64,000 nucleotides of DNA from Aurantimonas sp. HBX-1. Its GTDB lineage: Bacteria > Pseudomonadota > Alphaproteobacteria > Rhizobiales > Rhizobiaceae. Positions 1 through 8,480 of the stretch are shown here, piece by piece (within the stretch, counting starts at the first letter, position 1; the number at the start of each line of letters is the position of its first letter). The DNA is taken from the NCBI RefSeq assembly GCF_021391535.1, contig NZ_CP090066.1:1-64000 (forward strand), given 5' to 3'. A program made the translations under genes and the position numbers. The notes under the pieces were generated by a model, which did no database searches, was not told the origin of the DNA, and was given only the letters and a program-made list of their open reading frames with translations.

Positions 1-87
1 CCCCGGCCGGGGCTGTGCCGGATTGTCATGCGATCGAGGCCGACGAGGATACGCGCTCGGGCGGGGAAACCGCGCCGGTCCGCCCCC

Positions 88-1533
88 TCATGCCGCGAGC
101 CTCTCCGCGCGAGGCGTCACCTCGCCGGCGACGAGGCCCTTGTGCAGGGCGCGTATCGTCGCCTCGAAGTCGGCTTCCTCGACGATCACCTGCAGGTCGA
201 CCTTGCGGATCAGGTCGTGAACCCCGAGCGGCACGATGCCCGCCTCGCCGAGCACGGCTATCGCCCTGCCCAGCGTGCTGATGCCGCCGAGGTCCCTGCC
301 GATCGCGGACACCAAGGCGAGCTTGCGCAGGTTGATGCCGGCATTCGGAAACGCCTTGGAAAGATCGGCCTCGACGCGCTTGATCGCCTGCATCGAGCCC
401 TTGAGGAAATGCGTGATCGTGTTGGCGTTCGACGTCTTGGCGATGATCCAGACCTTGTGCCGGCGCAGCGCCTCCAGGATCTCGCTGTCGTAGCCCTTGA
501 CCCCGACCATGTCCTGGTCGTGGAACTCGAAGGCGAAGACGCCCTTGAGGCCGGTCACGATCTCGACCGCCGGTCGCGTCGCCGGCAGATCCGACCGGAT
601 CACCGTCCCGGGATGGCCGGGCTCGAAGGCGTTCTTGACGCGCAGCGGAATGCCGGCCTGCCGCAGGCTCTTGGCCGCCCGGGGGTGGATCGCCTCCATG
701 CCCATGTTGGAGAGCTGGTCGGCGACGTCGTAATTGGTCTCGCCGATGACGCGCACTTCATCCTCGCCGACGATGCGGGGATCGGCCGACGACAGGTGGA
801 ATTCCTTGTGGATGATCGCTTCGCCAGCCTTCGTCATGACCGCCACGCGGGAGAGCGTCACTTCGGAATAGCCGCGATCGTAGGTCTCCATCAGCGTTTC
901 GGTGCATTGGGCATAGCCCGTGACCACCGGCAGTTCCCGGCTGATGTCGATGTCGGCGAAGGCCCGCGTGATGGCTTCGTCGAGCGGCAGCTGCCCGCCC
1001 TCGCACCAGCCGGTCAGGTCGACGAAACGGGCGTTGACGCCGCGGCTCTCCAGCAGGAGCGCCGTGTTGTGGGCTGACTGGGCTTCCCCGAGGGAGGAGA
1101 GCATCTCGCGCACCGTCATCAGATGCTGCTCGAGCTGGAAATGACCGAACGAGCAGAGCCGCGCCAGATCGATCAGGCAGGAGCGCACACCGTCGATCCG
1201 CTCCGTGACAAAGCGGTCGGCGGTGTCCCGCCGGCTGCCTTCGGGGAATATCTCGGCGTTCTTGTCGAGCATGCACCGGGCCACCCGGGTGAGGGCGTCG
1301 CCCCAGCTCCCGCCGCTCTCGGCGCCGGCGAAGAGCTTGTAGACGCCCGGCTTGCCGGATTTCTTGTGCTCCAGCAGCGCGTCGGTCATGCCGCCATAGG
1401 CGGAGACCACGAAGATACGGTTGTAGAGGGCGTCTCCGGTACGCGGCCCGATCAGGACGGTATCGAGCAATTCGGCGGTCCGCGACATCGACGTGCCGCC
1501 GATCTTCTCAACGCTGTGACGCGCTTTGGTCAT
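88..1533 (-). CDS. ask: Ectoine-pathway aspartate kinase (Ask_Ect)
   Basis: Aspartokinase (ATP + L-aspartate to 4-phospho-L-aspartate), which feeds aspartate semialdehyde to EctB. The 481-residue product opens with the kinase motif KIGGTS near residues 10-15 and ends in the regulatory ACT region. The sequence (for example YGGMTDALLEHKKSG and the IHKEFHLSSADPR stretch) looks like the specialised kinase that accompanies ectoine genes rather than housekeeping LysC. The open frame extends about 66 codons further upstream, but ATG at 1533 is where the conserved protein begins. It is the last gene of the ect operon, 82 bases after ectD. Family knowledge: these isoenzymes escape the usual lysine/threonine feedback, which suits bulk osmolyte synthesis. 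Confidence 0.93.
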   Translation of the reverse strand: MTKARHSVEKIGGTSMSRTAELLDTVLIGPRTGDALYNRIFVVSAYGGMTDALLEHKKSGKPGVYKLFAGAESGGSWGDALTRVARCMLDKNAEIFPEGSRRDTADRFVTERIDGVRSCLIDLARLCSFGHFQLEQHLMTVREMLSSLGEAQSAHNTALLLESRGVNARFVDLTGWCEGGQLPLDEAITRAFADIDISRELPVVTGYAQCTETLMETYDRGYSEVTLSRVAVMTKAGEAIIHKEFHLSSADPRIVGEDEVRVIGETNYDVADQLSNMGMEAIHPRAAKSLRQAGIPLRVKNAFEPGHPGTVIRSDLPATRPAVEIVTGLKGVFAFEFHDQDMVGVKGYDSEILEALRRHKVWIIAKTSNANTITHFLKGSMQAIKRVEADLSKAFPNAGINLRKLALVSAIGRDLGGISTLGRAIAVLGEAGIVPLGVHDLIRKVDLQVIVEEADFEATIRALHKGLVAGEVTPRAERLAA

Positions 1534-1615
1534 GAGGACTCCAGTACCGGTTTCCGGCGGGCGGAAACGGCGAGTTTCTTCGGACAGTCGTCGGCGGATG
1601 AGGGCGGACGCCGGC

Positions 1616-2545
1616 TCAGGCCAGTCGGCCCGCGGCGATCTCGACCGGGCCGGCGGGGTCGCGCGAGGACAGGAATGCCGGGCGGGGCGAGGCGGCGGCG
1701 AACGGATCGACCACCCTGTTGCTCCAGGCATTGTAGACGAAGAAGGCGTTCGAGCGCGGGAACGGCGTGATGTTGCCGTTCGAGCCGTGCAGCGTGTTGC
1801 AGTCGAAGAGCACGACCGTTCCGGCGACGCCCGCGGCGTAGTCGATGCCGTGGCGGTGCGCCATTTCGGTGAGGCTGTCGTGGCTCGGAACCCCGACCTC
1901 CTGCTTCTTCAGCGACGTCTTGTGATTGTCTTCCGGGGTCTTCCCGGCGCAGGCGACGAACGAACGGTGCGAACCCGGCATCAGCATCAGCGGCCCGTTC
2001 AGCGCGTCGTTGTCGGTCAGCAGGATCGAGGCCGAGATCGCCCGCATCCGCGGCATGCCGTCCTCGGCGTGCCAGGTCTCGAAATCGGAGTGCCAGTAGA
2101 ATTCCTTGCCGGTGAAGCCCGGCTTGTAGTTCAGGCGGCTCTGGTGGAGATAGACATCATCGTCGAGCAGATAGCTGACCCGGCCGGCAATGCGCTCGTC
2201 GCGCGCCAGGCGGGCGAACAGGGCGTTCTGCTCGTCGAGCCGGAACACCGTGCGAACCTCGTTCGAGCCGGGTTCGGTGATGACGTCTTCGGCGGAGAGC
2301 TTTGCCTCGCCGCTGCGCATTCGGCGCGACTCTTCCTGCAGCGCCGTCACCTCGGACGCCGAGAAGACGTTCTCGAGGACGAGGTAGCCGTTCGCGTCGA
2401 AGCTCCCTGTCTGCTCGCGCGTCAGCGGCGCCTGCGGCGTCCATCTGCCCCAGAAGGTGGGGTCCTTGCGGTCCAGCCACTGCTCGGTTTCGAGCCGGGT
2501 GGGATAGGGGTCGGCGTGGCTGTTCCATTGCATGGCGGTACTCAT
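1616..2545 (-). CDS. ectD: Ectoine hydroxylase EctD
   Basis: Fe(II)/2-oxoglutarate dioxygenase converting ectoine to 5-hydroxyectoine. The 309-residue protein has the expected length. The iron-binding facial triad is visible: H152 and D154 in YWHSDFETW and H253 in FDCNTLHGSNGN. The start at 2545 is preceded by a GGAAGGA ribosome site. It lies between ectC and ask in the same direction. Its presence implies that the organism makes hydroxyectoine as well as ectoine, usually linked to heat, desiccation or stationary-phase protection. Confidence 0.95.
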   Translation of the reverse strand: MSTAMQWNSHADPYPTRLETEQWLDRKDPTFWGRWTPQAPLTREQTGSFDANGYLVLENVFSASEVTALQEESRRMRSGEAKLSAEDVITEPGSNEVRTVFRLDEQNALFARLARDERIAGRVSYLLDDDVYLHQSRLNYKPGFTGKEFYWHSDFETWHAEDGMPRMRAISASILLTDNDALNGPLMLMPGSHRSFVACAGKTPEDNHKTSLKKQEVGVPSHDSLTEMAHRHGIDYAAGVAGTVVLFDCNTLHGSNGNITPFPRSNAFFVYNAWSNRVVDPFAAASPRPAFLSSRDPAGPVEIAAGRLA

Positions 2546-2577
2546 CGGAGTTCCTTCCTGCGTGTTTGTTCAGAAGA

Positions 2578-2970
2578 TCAGGCGGTTTCGGCGGCCGGCG
2601 CGTAGGAGCCGTCGGCGCGGTGCACCTCGCTGCCGCTGACCGGCGGGTTGAAGCAGCACGCCATCACCATCTCCGATCGCGCGCTCAGCCGGTGACGGTC
2701 GTGCTGGTCGAGCCCGTACATCACGCCGGGTCGGATATGGTGGACCTCGCCCGTCACCAGATCCTCGATCGTTCCCTCGCCCGAGATGCAGTAGACGCTC
2801 TCGAAATGGTGCTTGTAGTGGAACTCGTGGCTGGTGTTCTCGTGGATGCGGGTGATGTGGAAGGAAAATCCCATCGCATCGCCGGCCAGCAGCAGCCGGG
2901 TCGAATCCCAGCCCTCGGCGGTCACCAGGCGGTCGGTCTGCCGCGCGGCGGCAAGGTCTCTCACGATCAT
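2578..2970 (-). CDS. ectC: L-ectoine synthase EctC
   Basis: Cupin-fold synthase that cyclises N-gamma-acetyl-L-2,4-diaminobutyrate to ectoine in the cytoplasm. The 130-residue product matches the family in length and sequence: MIVRDLAAARQTDRLV at the N-terminus and the core segments FHYKHHFESVYCISGEG and GVMYGLDQHDRHRL. An upstream in-frame extension exists, but the conserved N-terminus fixes ATG at 2970. It starts only 11 bases after the ectB stop, so translation is probably coupled. Confidence 0.96.
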   Translation of the reverse strand: MIVRDLAAARQTDRLVTAEGWDSTRLLLAGDAMGFSFHITRIHENTSHEFHYKHHFESVYCISGEGTIEDLVTGEVHHIRPGVMYGLDQHDRHRLSARSEMVMACCFNPPVSGSEVHRADGSYAPAAETA

Positions 2971-2981
2971 GGTCGCTACCT

Positions 2982-4268
2982 TTATTCTGCGGCGGCGCGG
3001 TGGCCGCCCAGTACTTCGTCGAACGCCATCTCGAGGACGTCGAGGCCGGCAGCCCACTGGCGCTGGTCGATGGTGAGGGGCGCGAGCACCTTGACGACCT
3101 CGTCATGGGCGCCCGAGGTCTCGATGATCAGCCCCTGGCGGAAGCAGGCCCGGCAGACCGCTACGGCGACGTCGCCGGTCCCGGTGTCGATGCCGCGCAT
3201 CATGCCGCGTCCGCGCAGGCTGAACCCGTACGTCCCGGCGATCGCGCCGAGGCGATCCTCCAGATACTTCGCCTTCTCCGCGACCTCACCCTCGAAGGCG
3301 CCGTCCGACCAGAATTTCTCGATCGCGGCCGTGGCGGTGACGAAGGCGTGGTTGTTGCCGCGGAAGGTGCCGTTGTGCTCGGCCGGCTCCCAGATGTCGT
3401 GAGCCGGCTTGAACAGCGTCAGCGCCATCGGCAGGCCCATGCCCGAGAGCGACTTGGCCATGGTGATGATGTCGGGGTCGAGCCCCATCTTCTCGAATGA
3501 GAAGAAGCTACCCGTCCGCCCGCACCCGGCCTGGATGTCGTCGATGATGAACAGCGCGCCGTGGCGCCGGGCGATGGCCTCGATCTTCTTGAGCCACTCG
3601 GGGGACGCAGCGTTGAGCCCGCCTTCGCCCTGGACCGTCTCGACGATGATCGCCGCCGGCGCATCGAACCCGCTCGAGGGGTCGGACAGCTGCTGGTCGA
3701 GCATGTCGGCGGTGTCGATCTCCGGTCCGAAATAGCCGTCGAACGCAGCGCGCGAGACGCCCGGCAGCGCCGTGCCGGCACCGTGGCGGTGCCCGGAATT
3801 GCCGGTTGCCGCGAGGGCGCCGAGCGTGACGCCATGGAAGCCGTTGGTGAAGGCGACGATCTCGGTGCGCTTCGTCACCTTGCGGGCAAGCTTGATCGCT
3901 GCTTCCACCGCGTTGGCGCCGGTCGGGCCGGTGAACTGCAGCTTGTAGTCCATGCCGCGCGGCTTCAGCACGACGCGCTCGAAGGTCTCCAGGAACGCCT
4001 GCTTGGCATCGGTGAACATGTCGAGCCCGTGGGCGATGCCGTCAGCGGTGATGTAGTCGATCAGCGCCGCCTTCAGGTCCGGGTCGTTATGCCCGTAGTT
4101 GAGCGTCGAGCAGCCGGCGAGGAAATCGGTATAGGCCGGGCCCGACTGGTCGTAGAGCGTCGCGCCCTGCGCCTTGCCGAAGGTCTTGGGGAAGCTGCGC
4201 GAATAGGAGCGCACCTGGCTTTCGACACGGTCGAAGACGGGGGAAAAGGCGGAAATGGTTGCGGTCAT
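2982..4268 (-). CDS. ectB: Diaminobutyrate--2-oxoglutarate transaminase EctB
   Basis: PLP-dependent class-III aminotransferase making L-2,4-diaminobutyrate from aspartate semialdehyde and glutamate. It is 428 residues, the normal length. Visible landmarks are FTGPTGANAVEAAIKLARK, the cofactor-aspartate segment FIIDDIQAGCGRTG, and MAKSLSGMG carrying the Schiff-base lysine. A GTG two codons upstream (4274) is in frame, but GAGAAAGA lies seven bases before ATG 4268, which I prefer. It is the second gene of the operon, after ectA. Confidence 0.95.
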   Translation of the reverse strand: MTATISAFSPVFDRVESQVRSYSRSFPKTFGKAQGATLYDQSGPAYTDFLAGCSTLNYGHNDPDLKAALIDYITADGIAHGLDMFTDAKQAFLETFERVVLKPRGMDYKLQFTGPTGANAVEAAIKLARKVTKRTEIVAFTNGFHGVTLGALAATGNSGHRHGAGTALPGVSRAAFDGYFGPEIDTADMLDQQLSDPSSGFDAPAAIIVETVQGEGGLNAASPEWLKKIEAIARRHGALFIIDDIQAGCGRTGSFFSFEKMGLDPDIITMAKSLSGMGLPMALTLFKPAHDIWEPAEHNGTFRGNNHAFVTATAAIEKFWSDGAFEGEVAEKAKYLEDRLGAIAGTYGFSLRGRGMMRGIDTGTGDVAVAVCRACFRQGLIIETSGAHDEVVKVLAPLTIDQRQWAAGLDVLEMAFDEVLGGHRAAAE

Positions 4269-4316
4269 GAACACGTCTTTCTCGGGACGGTAGGTTAAGG
4301 GGAGGCCGGCCTCGTC

Positions 4317-4868
4317 TCAGGCGGCGTCGCGCAGGAAAAGCGCCGCGCGCTCGAACGGTCCGATCGACACGAGATATTCGGTCTCGTGCCGGCCATCGAA
4401 ATGGTCGTCGCGCTCGAAGTGTTTCTGGCGCTCGAGGTCGGCATCGAGCGACTCCGCGATCGAGTTGAACAATGCCCACGACGCCTCGTTGTCACGGGTG
4501 ATGGTCGAATGGACGAAGCGCACGTCGGAGCAGACGTCGCGAGCCAGTACCGAGGCGATCAGCCGCCGCGCCAGGCCCTGGCCCCGCGCCCGTTCGCTGA
4601 CGCAGACCTGCCAGACGAAGAGCACGTCGGGCGTCTCGGGCGGGATGTAGCCCGACACCCAGCCCACCGGCACGCCGTCGATCTCGGCGATCGCGCAGGT
4701 CGCGGCGAAATGCGTGCACTGGAGCAGGTTGCAGTACATCGAGTTGTCGTCGAGCCCCGCGGTCTCCTGCACCAGGGCCCATACGCCAGCCCCGTCCTCG
4801 CGCCGCGGTGCCCGGATGCGGGCCGGGCGGCTGGCTGGCTGGGCTTGGCTGAAGGCTGTCAATGGCAT
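4317..4868 (-). CDS. ectA: L-2,4-diaminobutyrate acetyltransferase EctA
   Basis: GNAT-family acetyltransferase forming N-gamma-acetyl-diaminobutyrate, the second step of ectoine synthesis. The acetyl-CoA loop RARGQGLARRLI and typical EctA segments (DDNSMYCNLLQCTHFA, HSTITRDNEASWALF) are present. Two starts are possible: ATG 4889 has no ribosome site, while ATG 4868 is preceded by GGAG at a normal distance and gives 183 residues. The predicted promoter (4896-4923) would put transcription start near 4888, which also favours 4868. First gene of ectABCD-ask. Confidence 0.94.
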   Translation of the reverse strand: MPLTAFSQAQPASRPARIRAPRREDGAGVWALVQETAGLDDNSMYCNLLQCTHFAATCAIAEIDGVPVGWVSGYIPPETPDVLFVWQVCVSERARGQGLARRLIASVLARDVCSDVRFVHSTITRDNEASWALFNSIAESLDADLERQKHFERDDHFDGRHETEYLVSIGPFERAALFLRDAA

Positions 4869-4895
4869 GCGGGGCTCCGTGAATGACATGCCAAT

Positions 4896-4923
4896 AGGTT
4901 AGTACGATCTAACTAATTGTCAA
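4896..4923 (-). promoter_or_regulatory. Predicted ectA promoter with operator palindrome
   Basis: Read on the minus strand there is a perfect -35 hexamer TTGACA (complement at 4918-4923), a 16-base spacer and a weak -10 TAACCT (complement at 4896-4901). The spacer is filled by the interrupted palindrome TTAGTACGATCTAACTAA (4899-4916, arms TTAGT/ACTAA). A repressor bound there would exclude RNA polymerase. The adjacent MarR-family gene ectR is the obvious candidate; that pairing is inference. Confidence 0.55.
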
Positions 4924-5132
4924 TCGTCGATGGGCATTGCGGCCGCCATCCATGCTGGGGACCTGCGAATGTGCTGGAATAATAAGCTTCTAGGGCAGAA
5001 ATTCGCCTGTCGGACGGCCCTGCGGCTGATGCGGGCTGGTCAAAAATAATTCGTATCTCACAACAATGTCGGCTAGATGACGCGGGCGAACCCGCTTGGG
5101 TTCAGGGATTTCACCAGCTAAGGTAAGGCCTC

Positions 5133-5642
5133 ATGCCGATTGATGGATCGCGCTATTTGGAAAACCGGACCAAGCGTGCCCTGACTGCGATGCGCAAGAT
5201 CCTGCGCACCACCGAGCTCAACGCCAAGGCCTTGCTGGCCGAGACCGGGCTTACCTCCTCGCAGCTGATTTTCCTGCAGATGCTCGAGGAGGGCGAGGAA
5301 CAGACCGCCGGCCATCTTGCCGCCCGCATGGGCATCACCCAGGCGACGGCGACGGTGCTGATCCACAAGCTGGAAGCCCAGGGCATGCTGCAGCGGCGCA
5401 AGGGCGAGGCCGACCGTCGGCAGGTCTGGCTATCCCTGACGCCGCGGGCGCAGGCCATCCTGGCGATCGCCCCCGATGGGGTGCATGCCCGCTTCAACGA
5501 GCAGTTTCTGGCGCTTCAGGACTGGGAGCAATCGATGCTGATCGCCTCGCTCGAGCGCGTGGCCGCCATGCTCGCGCCCGCTACCGGCGAGGCGGCGCCC
5601 CTCCTCGAAGCCGAACAGAACCTGTTACCCGACGCCCTCTAG
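5133..5642 (+). CDS. ectR: MarR-family regulator, EctR-like
   Basis: Winged-helix MarR-family repressor of 169 residues, divergent from ectABCD-ask. The HTH and wing are visible in LAARMGITQATATVLIHKLEAQGMLQRRKGEADRRQVWLSLT, with dimerisation helices at both ends. EctR proteins control ectoine operons in methylotrophs and other proteobacteria; here the function rests on the divergent arrangement and on the palindrome in the ectA promoter. The ligand is unknown. Start ATG 5133 follows TAAGG. Confidence 0.85.
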   Translation: MPIDGSRYLENRTKRALTAMRKILRTTELNAKALLAETGLTSSQLIFLQMLEEGEEQTAGHLAARMGITQATATVLIHKLEAQGMLQRRKGEADRRQVWLSLTPRAQAILAIAPDGVHARFNEQFLALQDWEQSMLIASLERVAAMLAPATGEAAPLLEAEQNLLPDAL

Positions 5643-5659
5643 CATCATCCCCGGATCGC

Positions 5660-5676
5660 CGGACGACCATCGTCCG
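5660..5676. terminator. Hairpin between convergent ectR and phnN
   Basis: Perfect 7-bp stem (CGGACGA / TCGTCCG) with a three-base loop, 18 bases after the ectR stop and between two converging genes. There is no clear T-run on either side, so it is only a candidate terminator. Confidence 0.3.
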
Positions 5677-5730
5677 TCCCGGTGCAGCGAAACCGCCGGA
5701 TATGCCGGGGCGGAGGCGGCATGGAATTGC

Positions 5731-6342
5731 CTATGGCGCCGGCGCCAGGATCGCCACCAGCCGGGCGCATGCCTCGCCCGGGTCGCCATCGTTCATGATG
5801 CGGTGAAACGCCGCCGCGCCGGCCGGGACCTCGAGCTCGACCTGTCGGGCGATCCGCGCCGCCACCTCGTCCGGCGTCTCGCGTCCGCGCGCCGCGACGC
5901 GGGCGACCAGGACGTCCCTCGGCGCGGTGATCTCGACGATGGCGAGGCGCGGAAACCGCGCGGCGGCATCGGCCAGCGTGCGGCGGGAGATGTTGGCGAC
6001 GACCGTCCGGCCCGACGCCAGCGCGGCATCAAGGCTGGCGGGCAGGCCATAGGCGAGGCCGTGCGCGTGCCAGGACAGGCAGAACGCGCCGGCGGCCTCG
6101 GCGTCGGCGAACTCCCCCCGGCTCATCACGTCGTGGTCCTCGAGTTCGGCCACGGCGTCGCGGGTGACGATCCGGCGGGCGAAGACCACCGAGGGGTCGC
6201 CGGCGAGGATCTCGGCGGCCATGGCGAGCAGCGTATCCTTGCCGGCGCCGCTCGGGCCGACCACGGCGACGAAGGTGCCGCATGGCGCCGACGTCGGGGC
6301 CGCGTCGGCGACGGCGGTCTCGGAGTCGGTGTCAGGCGACAC
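5731..6342 (-). CDS. phnN: Ribose 1,5-bisphosphate phosphokinase PhnN
   Basis: Guanylate-kinase-fold enzyme of the C-P lyase pathway, phosphorylating ribose 1,5-bisphosphate to PRPP and so returning the ribose carrier to metabolism. Walker A is GPSGAGKDTLL. GTG 6342 is preferred over the upstream frame opening (6390): it has GAGGG just before it and overlaps the end of phnM by 11 bases, implying coupled translation. Length about 203 residues, slightly longer than E. coli PhnN because of an N-terminal tail. Last gene of the phn cluster. Confidence 0.9.
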   Translation of the reverse strand: MSPDTDSETAVADAAPTSAPCGTFVAVVGPSGAGKDTLLAMAAEILAGDPSVVFARRIVTRDAVAELEDHDVMSRGEFADAEAAGAFCLSWHAHGLAYGLPASLDAALASGRTVVANISRRTLADAAARFPRLAIVEITAPRDVLVARVAARGRETPDEVAARIARQVELEVPAGAAAFHRIMNDGDPGEACARLVAILAPAP

Positions 6343-7471
6343 GGTTGCCCTCGCGCCAGACCGAGCGGACCACCGGCGGCTCGCCGTCATGGGTGCGCAC
6401 GCGTACGAGATCGGCGCGGCGGCCCCCTTCGATGGCGCCGCGGTCGGTGAGGCCGACGGCGTCCGCCGGGTTCAGCGTCACCAGCCGGATGGCCTCCGGC
6501 AGGCTCGCCGCGCCGCTGTCGACGAGATGGAACACCGCCTGCAGCATGGAGAAGGGCACGTAGTCCGAGGACAATATGTCGAGGATGCCGAGGCGCAGCA
6601 GCTCGATCGCCGAGACATTGCCGGAATGCGAGCCGCCGCGCACGATGTTGGGCGCCCCCATCAAGACGTGCAGGCCGGCCGCGCGGGAGGCGGCGGCGGC
6701 TTCGACCGTGGTCGGGAACTCGGCGACGCTGGTGCCCAGCGCCAGCGCCTCGTCGACATGGGCCAGGGTCGCGTCGTCGTGCGAGGCGAGAGCGATGCCG
6801 CGCTCGCGGCAGGCATCGGCGATATCGCGCCGGTGGCTCTCGGCAAATTCGGCGGACTCGGCCATCCGCCTGGTGCTGAACGTCTCGAACGCTGCGTCCG
6901 AGAGGCCGAGCTTCTTCTGGTAATAGGTCTTGTACGCCCCGAGATCGGCGAACTGCCGCTGTCCCGGCGCATGGTCCATCAGCGAGACCAGCCGCAGCCG
7001 GGGATTGACGGCCAGCTTGTGGAAGCCCGCCAGCACGTCCCCGGCGGAGACCTCGCAGCGCAGATGGATGTAGTGGTCGGCCCGCACCCGCTGCTCGGCC
7101 ACCGCCCGGCCGATCATCTCGCCCATCTCGGCCATGTCGTCGGCGGTGAGCGTCGCGTTCTCGTCGGTGCCGACCCGCAGCGCGTCGAACACCGTGGTGA
7201 TGCCGGAGCCGGCGATCTGGTTGTCATGCGCCTGGATCGCCGCCAGCTTGTTCCACAGCACCTTCGGCCGGGGCATGAAGTGGCCCTCGATATGGTCGGT
7301 GTGCAGCTCGATCAGGCCGGGGATCAGCGTGTCGCCATCCATGTCGTCGCCGGTGGCCGACATACCTTCGCCGATTTCGGCGATCAGGCCGTCGCGCAGC
7401 ACCACGTGCCCGTCGATCACCGCATCGGGCGTGACGATGCGGGCATTGGTCAGGATCATCTCGTCGGACAT
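6332..7471 (-). CDS. phnM: Alpha-D-ribose 1-methylphosphonate 5-triphosphate diphosphatase PhnM
   Basis: Amidohydrolase-superfamily enzyme removing pyrophosphate from ribose-1-alkylphosphonate 5-triphosphate to give the PhnJ substrate. The 379-residue product shows the metal-binding N-terminal motif ELHTDHIEGHFMPRP, LMDHAPGQRQ, the LASHDDAT region, GAPNIVRGGSHSGN and SSDYVP. The frame is open far upstream, but ATG 7471 begins the conserved protein. It follows phnE by 80 bases and overlaps phnN. Confidence 0.94.
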   Translation of the reverse strand: MSDEMILTNARIVTPDAVIDGHVVLRDGLIAEIGEGMSATGDDMDGDTLIPGLIELHTDHIEGHFMPRPKVLWNKLAAIQAHDNQIAGSGITTVFDALRVGTDENATLTADDMAEMGEMIGRAVAEQRVRADHYIHLRCEVSAGDVLAGFHKLAVNPRLRLVSLMDHAPGQRQFADLGAYKTYYQKKLGLSDAAFETFSTRRMAESAEFAESHRRDIADACRERGIALASHDDATLAHVDEALALGTSVAEFPTTVEAAAASRAAGLHVLMGAPNIVRGGSHSGNVSAIELLRLGILDILSSDYVPFSMLQAVFHLVDSGAASLPEAIRLVTLNPADAVGLTDRGAIEGGRRADLVRVRTHDGEPPVVRSVWREGNRVA

Positions 7472-7551
7472 GGCAGGCGAACTTCTGGGGCTGGGGAATC
7501 GAAAGGCGAGGGGCGGCGACCGCTTCGTTGCGAGGCGGGCAGCGCCTACCG

Positions 7552-8373
7552 TCATGTAACGAAGCGCCGCAGCCGCTGCGAGAGGAGATCGGTCAGGACC
7601 ACCGACAGAACAATGATGATCAGGATGGCCGCCGACTGCGGATAGTAGAAGCCGCGCACCGATTCGAACAGCACCTGGCCGATGCCGCCGGCGCCGATGA
7701 CCCCCAGCACGGTCGCGGCGCGGACGTTGGATTCGAAGCGGTAGAGCGAATAGGAGATCCACAGCGGCAGCACCTGCGGGATGACGCCGAACACCACTTC
7801 CTGCAGTTTCGAGGCGCCGGTAGCGCGGATGCCCTCCACCGGCCGCGGGTCGATCGCCTCGACGGCTTCGGAGAACAGCTTGGCGAGGATGCCGGTGGTG
7901 TGGATGAACAGCGCCATCACGCCGGCGAAGGGACCAAGGCCGACGGCGACGACGAACAGCACCGCCCAGACGATCTCGTGGATGGCGCGGAAGAAGTCCA
8001 TCAGCCGGCGCGCCGGCTGCAGGATGTACCAGGGCACCATGTTGTGGGCCGACAGGATGCCGAACGGGATCGCCAGCAGCACCGACAGGACGGTGCCCCA
8101 CAGCGCGATCTGCACCGTCACCACCATTTCCGTCGCGTAATAGCGCCAGTCGGTGAAGTCGGGATGGGCGAAGCCGCTGGCATATTGCGCCATGTTGTCG
8201 GCGTCGGTGAACAGATAGGTCCAGCGGCCCATTTCCGCCGGCGCCCAGCTCCAGATCAGGCCGAGGGCGAGGCCGCCCCAGATCACCGCGTTCCAGACGC
8301 TGCGGGACCAGTCGCGGCCGGCATTGAGGTCGGGCACGGCGGGGCGGGAAACGGAAAGCGCGTCGTTCGTCAT
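7552..8373 (-). CDS. phnE: Phosphonate ABC transporter permease PhnE
   Basis: Integral inner-membrane permease of the PhnCDE phosphonate importer, 273 residues with about six hydrophobic segments. The EAA-type loop contacting PhnC is visible around EAIDPRPVEGIRATGASKLQEVVFGVIPQ, followed by GVIGAGGIGQVL, typical of PhnE. Start ATG 8373 lies inside a longer open frame and is set by the conserved N-terminus. A very stable hairpin separates it from phnD. Confidence 0.93.
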   Translation of the reverse strand: MTNDALSVSRPAVPDLNAGRDWSRSVWNAVIWGGLALGLIWSWAPAEMGRWTYLFTDADNMAQYASGFAHPDFTDWRYYATEMVVTVQIALWGTVLSVLLAIPFGILSAHNMVPWYILQPARRLMDFFRAIHEIVWAVLFVVAVGLGPFAGVMALFIHTTGILAKLFSEAVEAIDPRPVEGIRATGASKLQEVVFGVIPQVLPLWISYSLYRFESNVRAATVLGVIGAGGIGQVLFESVRGFYYPQSAAILIIIVLSVVLTDLLSQRLRRFVT

Positions 8374-8446
8374 GGCGGCATCCTGCGGGTCGAAACGGAC
8401 CGGCCGGGCCCCGTGGGGGCGCCGGCCGGATGGACGAGAACCGGTC

Positions 8447-8471
8447 GGCGGCGGGCAGGGCGCCCGCCGCC
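8447..8471 (-). promoter_or_regulatory. Intercistronic GC-rich hairpin after phnD
   Basis: Perfect 10-bp inverted repeat (GGCGGCGGGC / GCCCGCCGCC) with a five-base loop, nine bases after the phnD stop in the transcript and before phnE. No T-run follows, so it looks more like an mRNA-stabilising or partial read-through structure, as is common after binding-protein genes that must be expressed in excess over permeases. Confidence 0.5.
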
Positions 8472-8480
8472 TGGTCGGGG

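Noticed and set aside
1..12. Perfect palindrome CCCCGGCCGGGG at the left edge as terminator of the ect operon
   Set aside because: Some 75 bases past the ask stop, no usable loop and no T-run; the window edge prevents judgement.
28..1077. Long plus-strand frame (349 codons) opposite ask, and many similar long antisense frames such as 18396-19310 and 46951-48729
   Set aside because: They run opposite strongly conserved genes in GC-rich DNA, are rich in Arg/Ala/Asp/His, lack ribosome sites and match no family.
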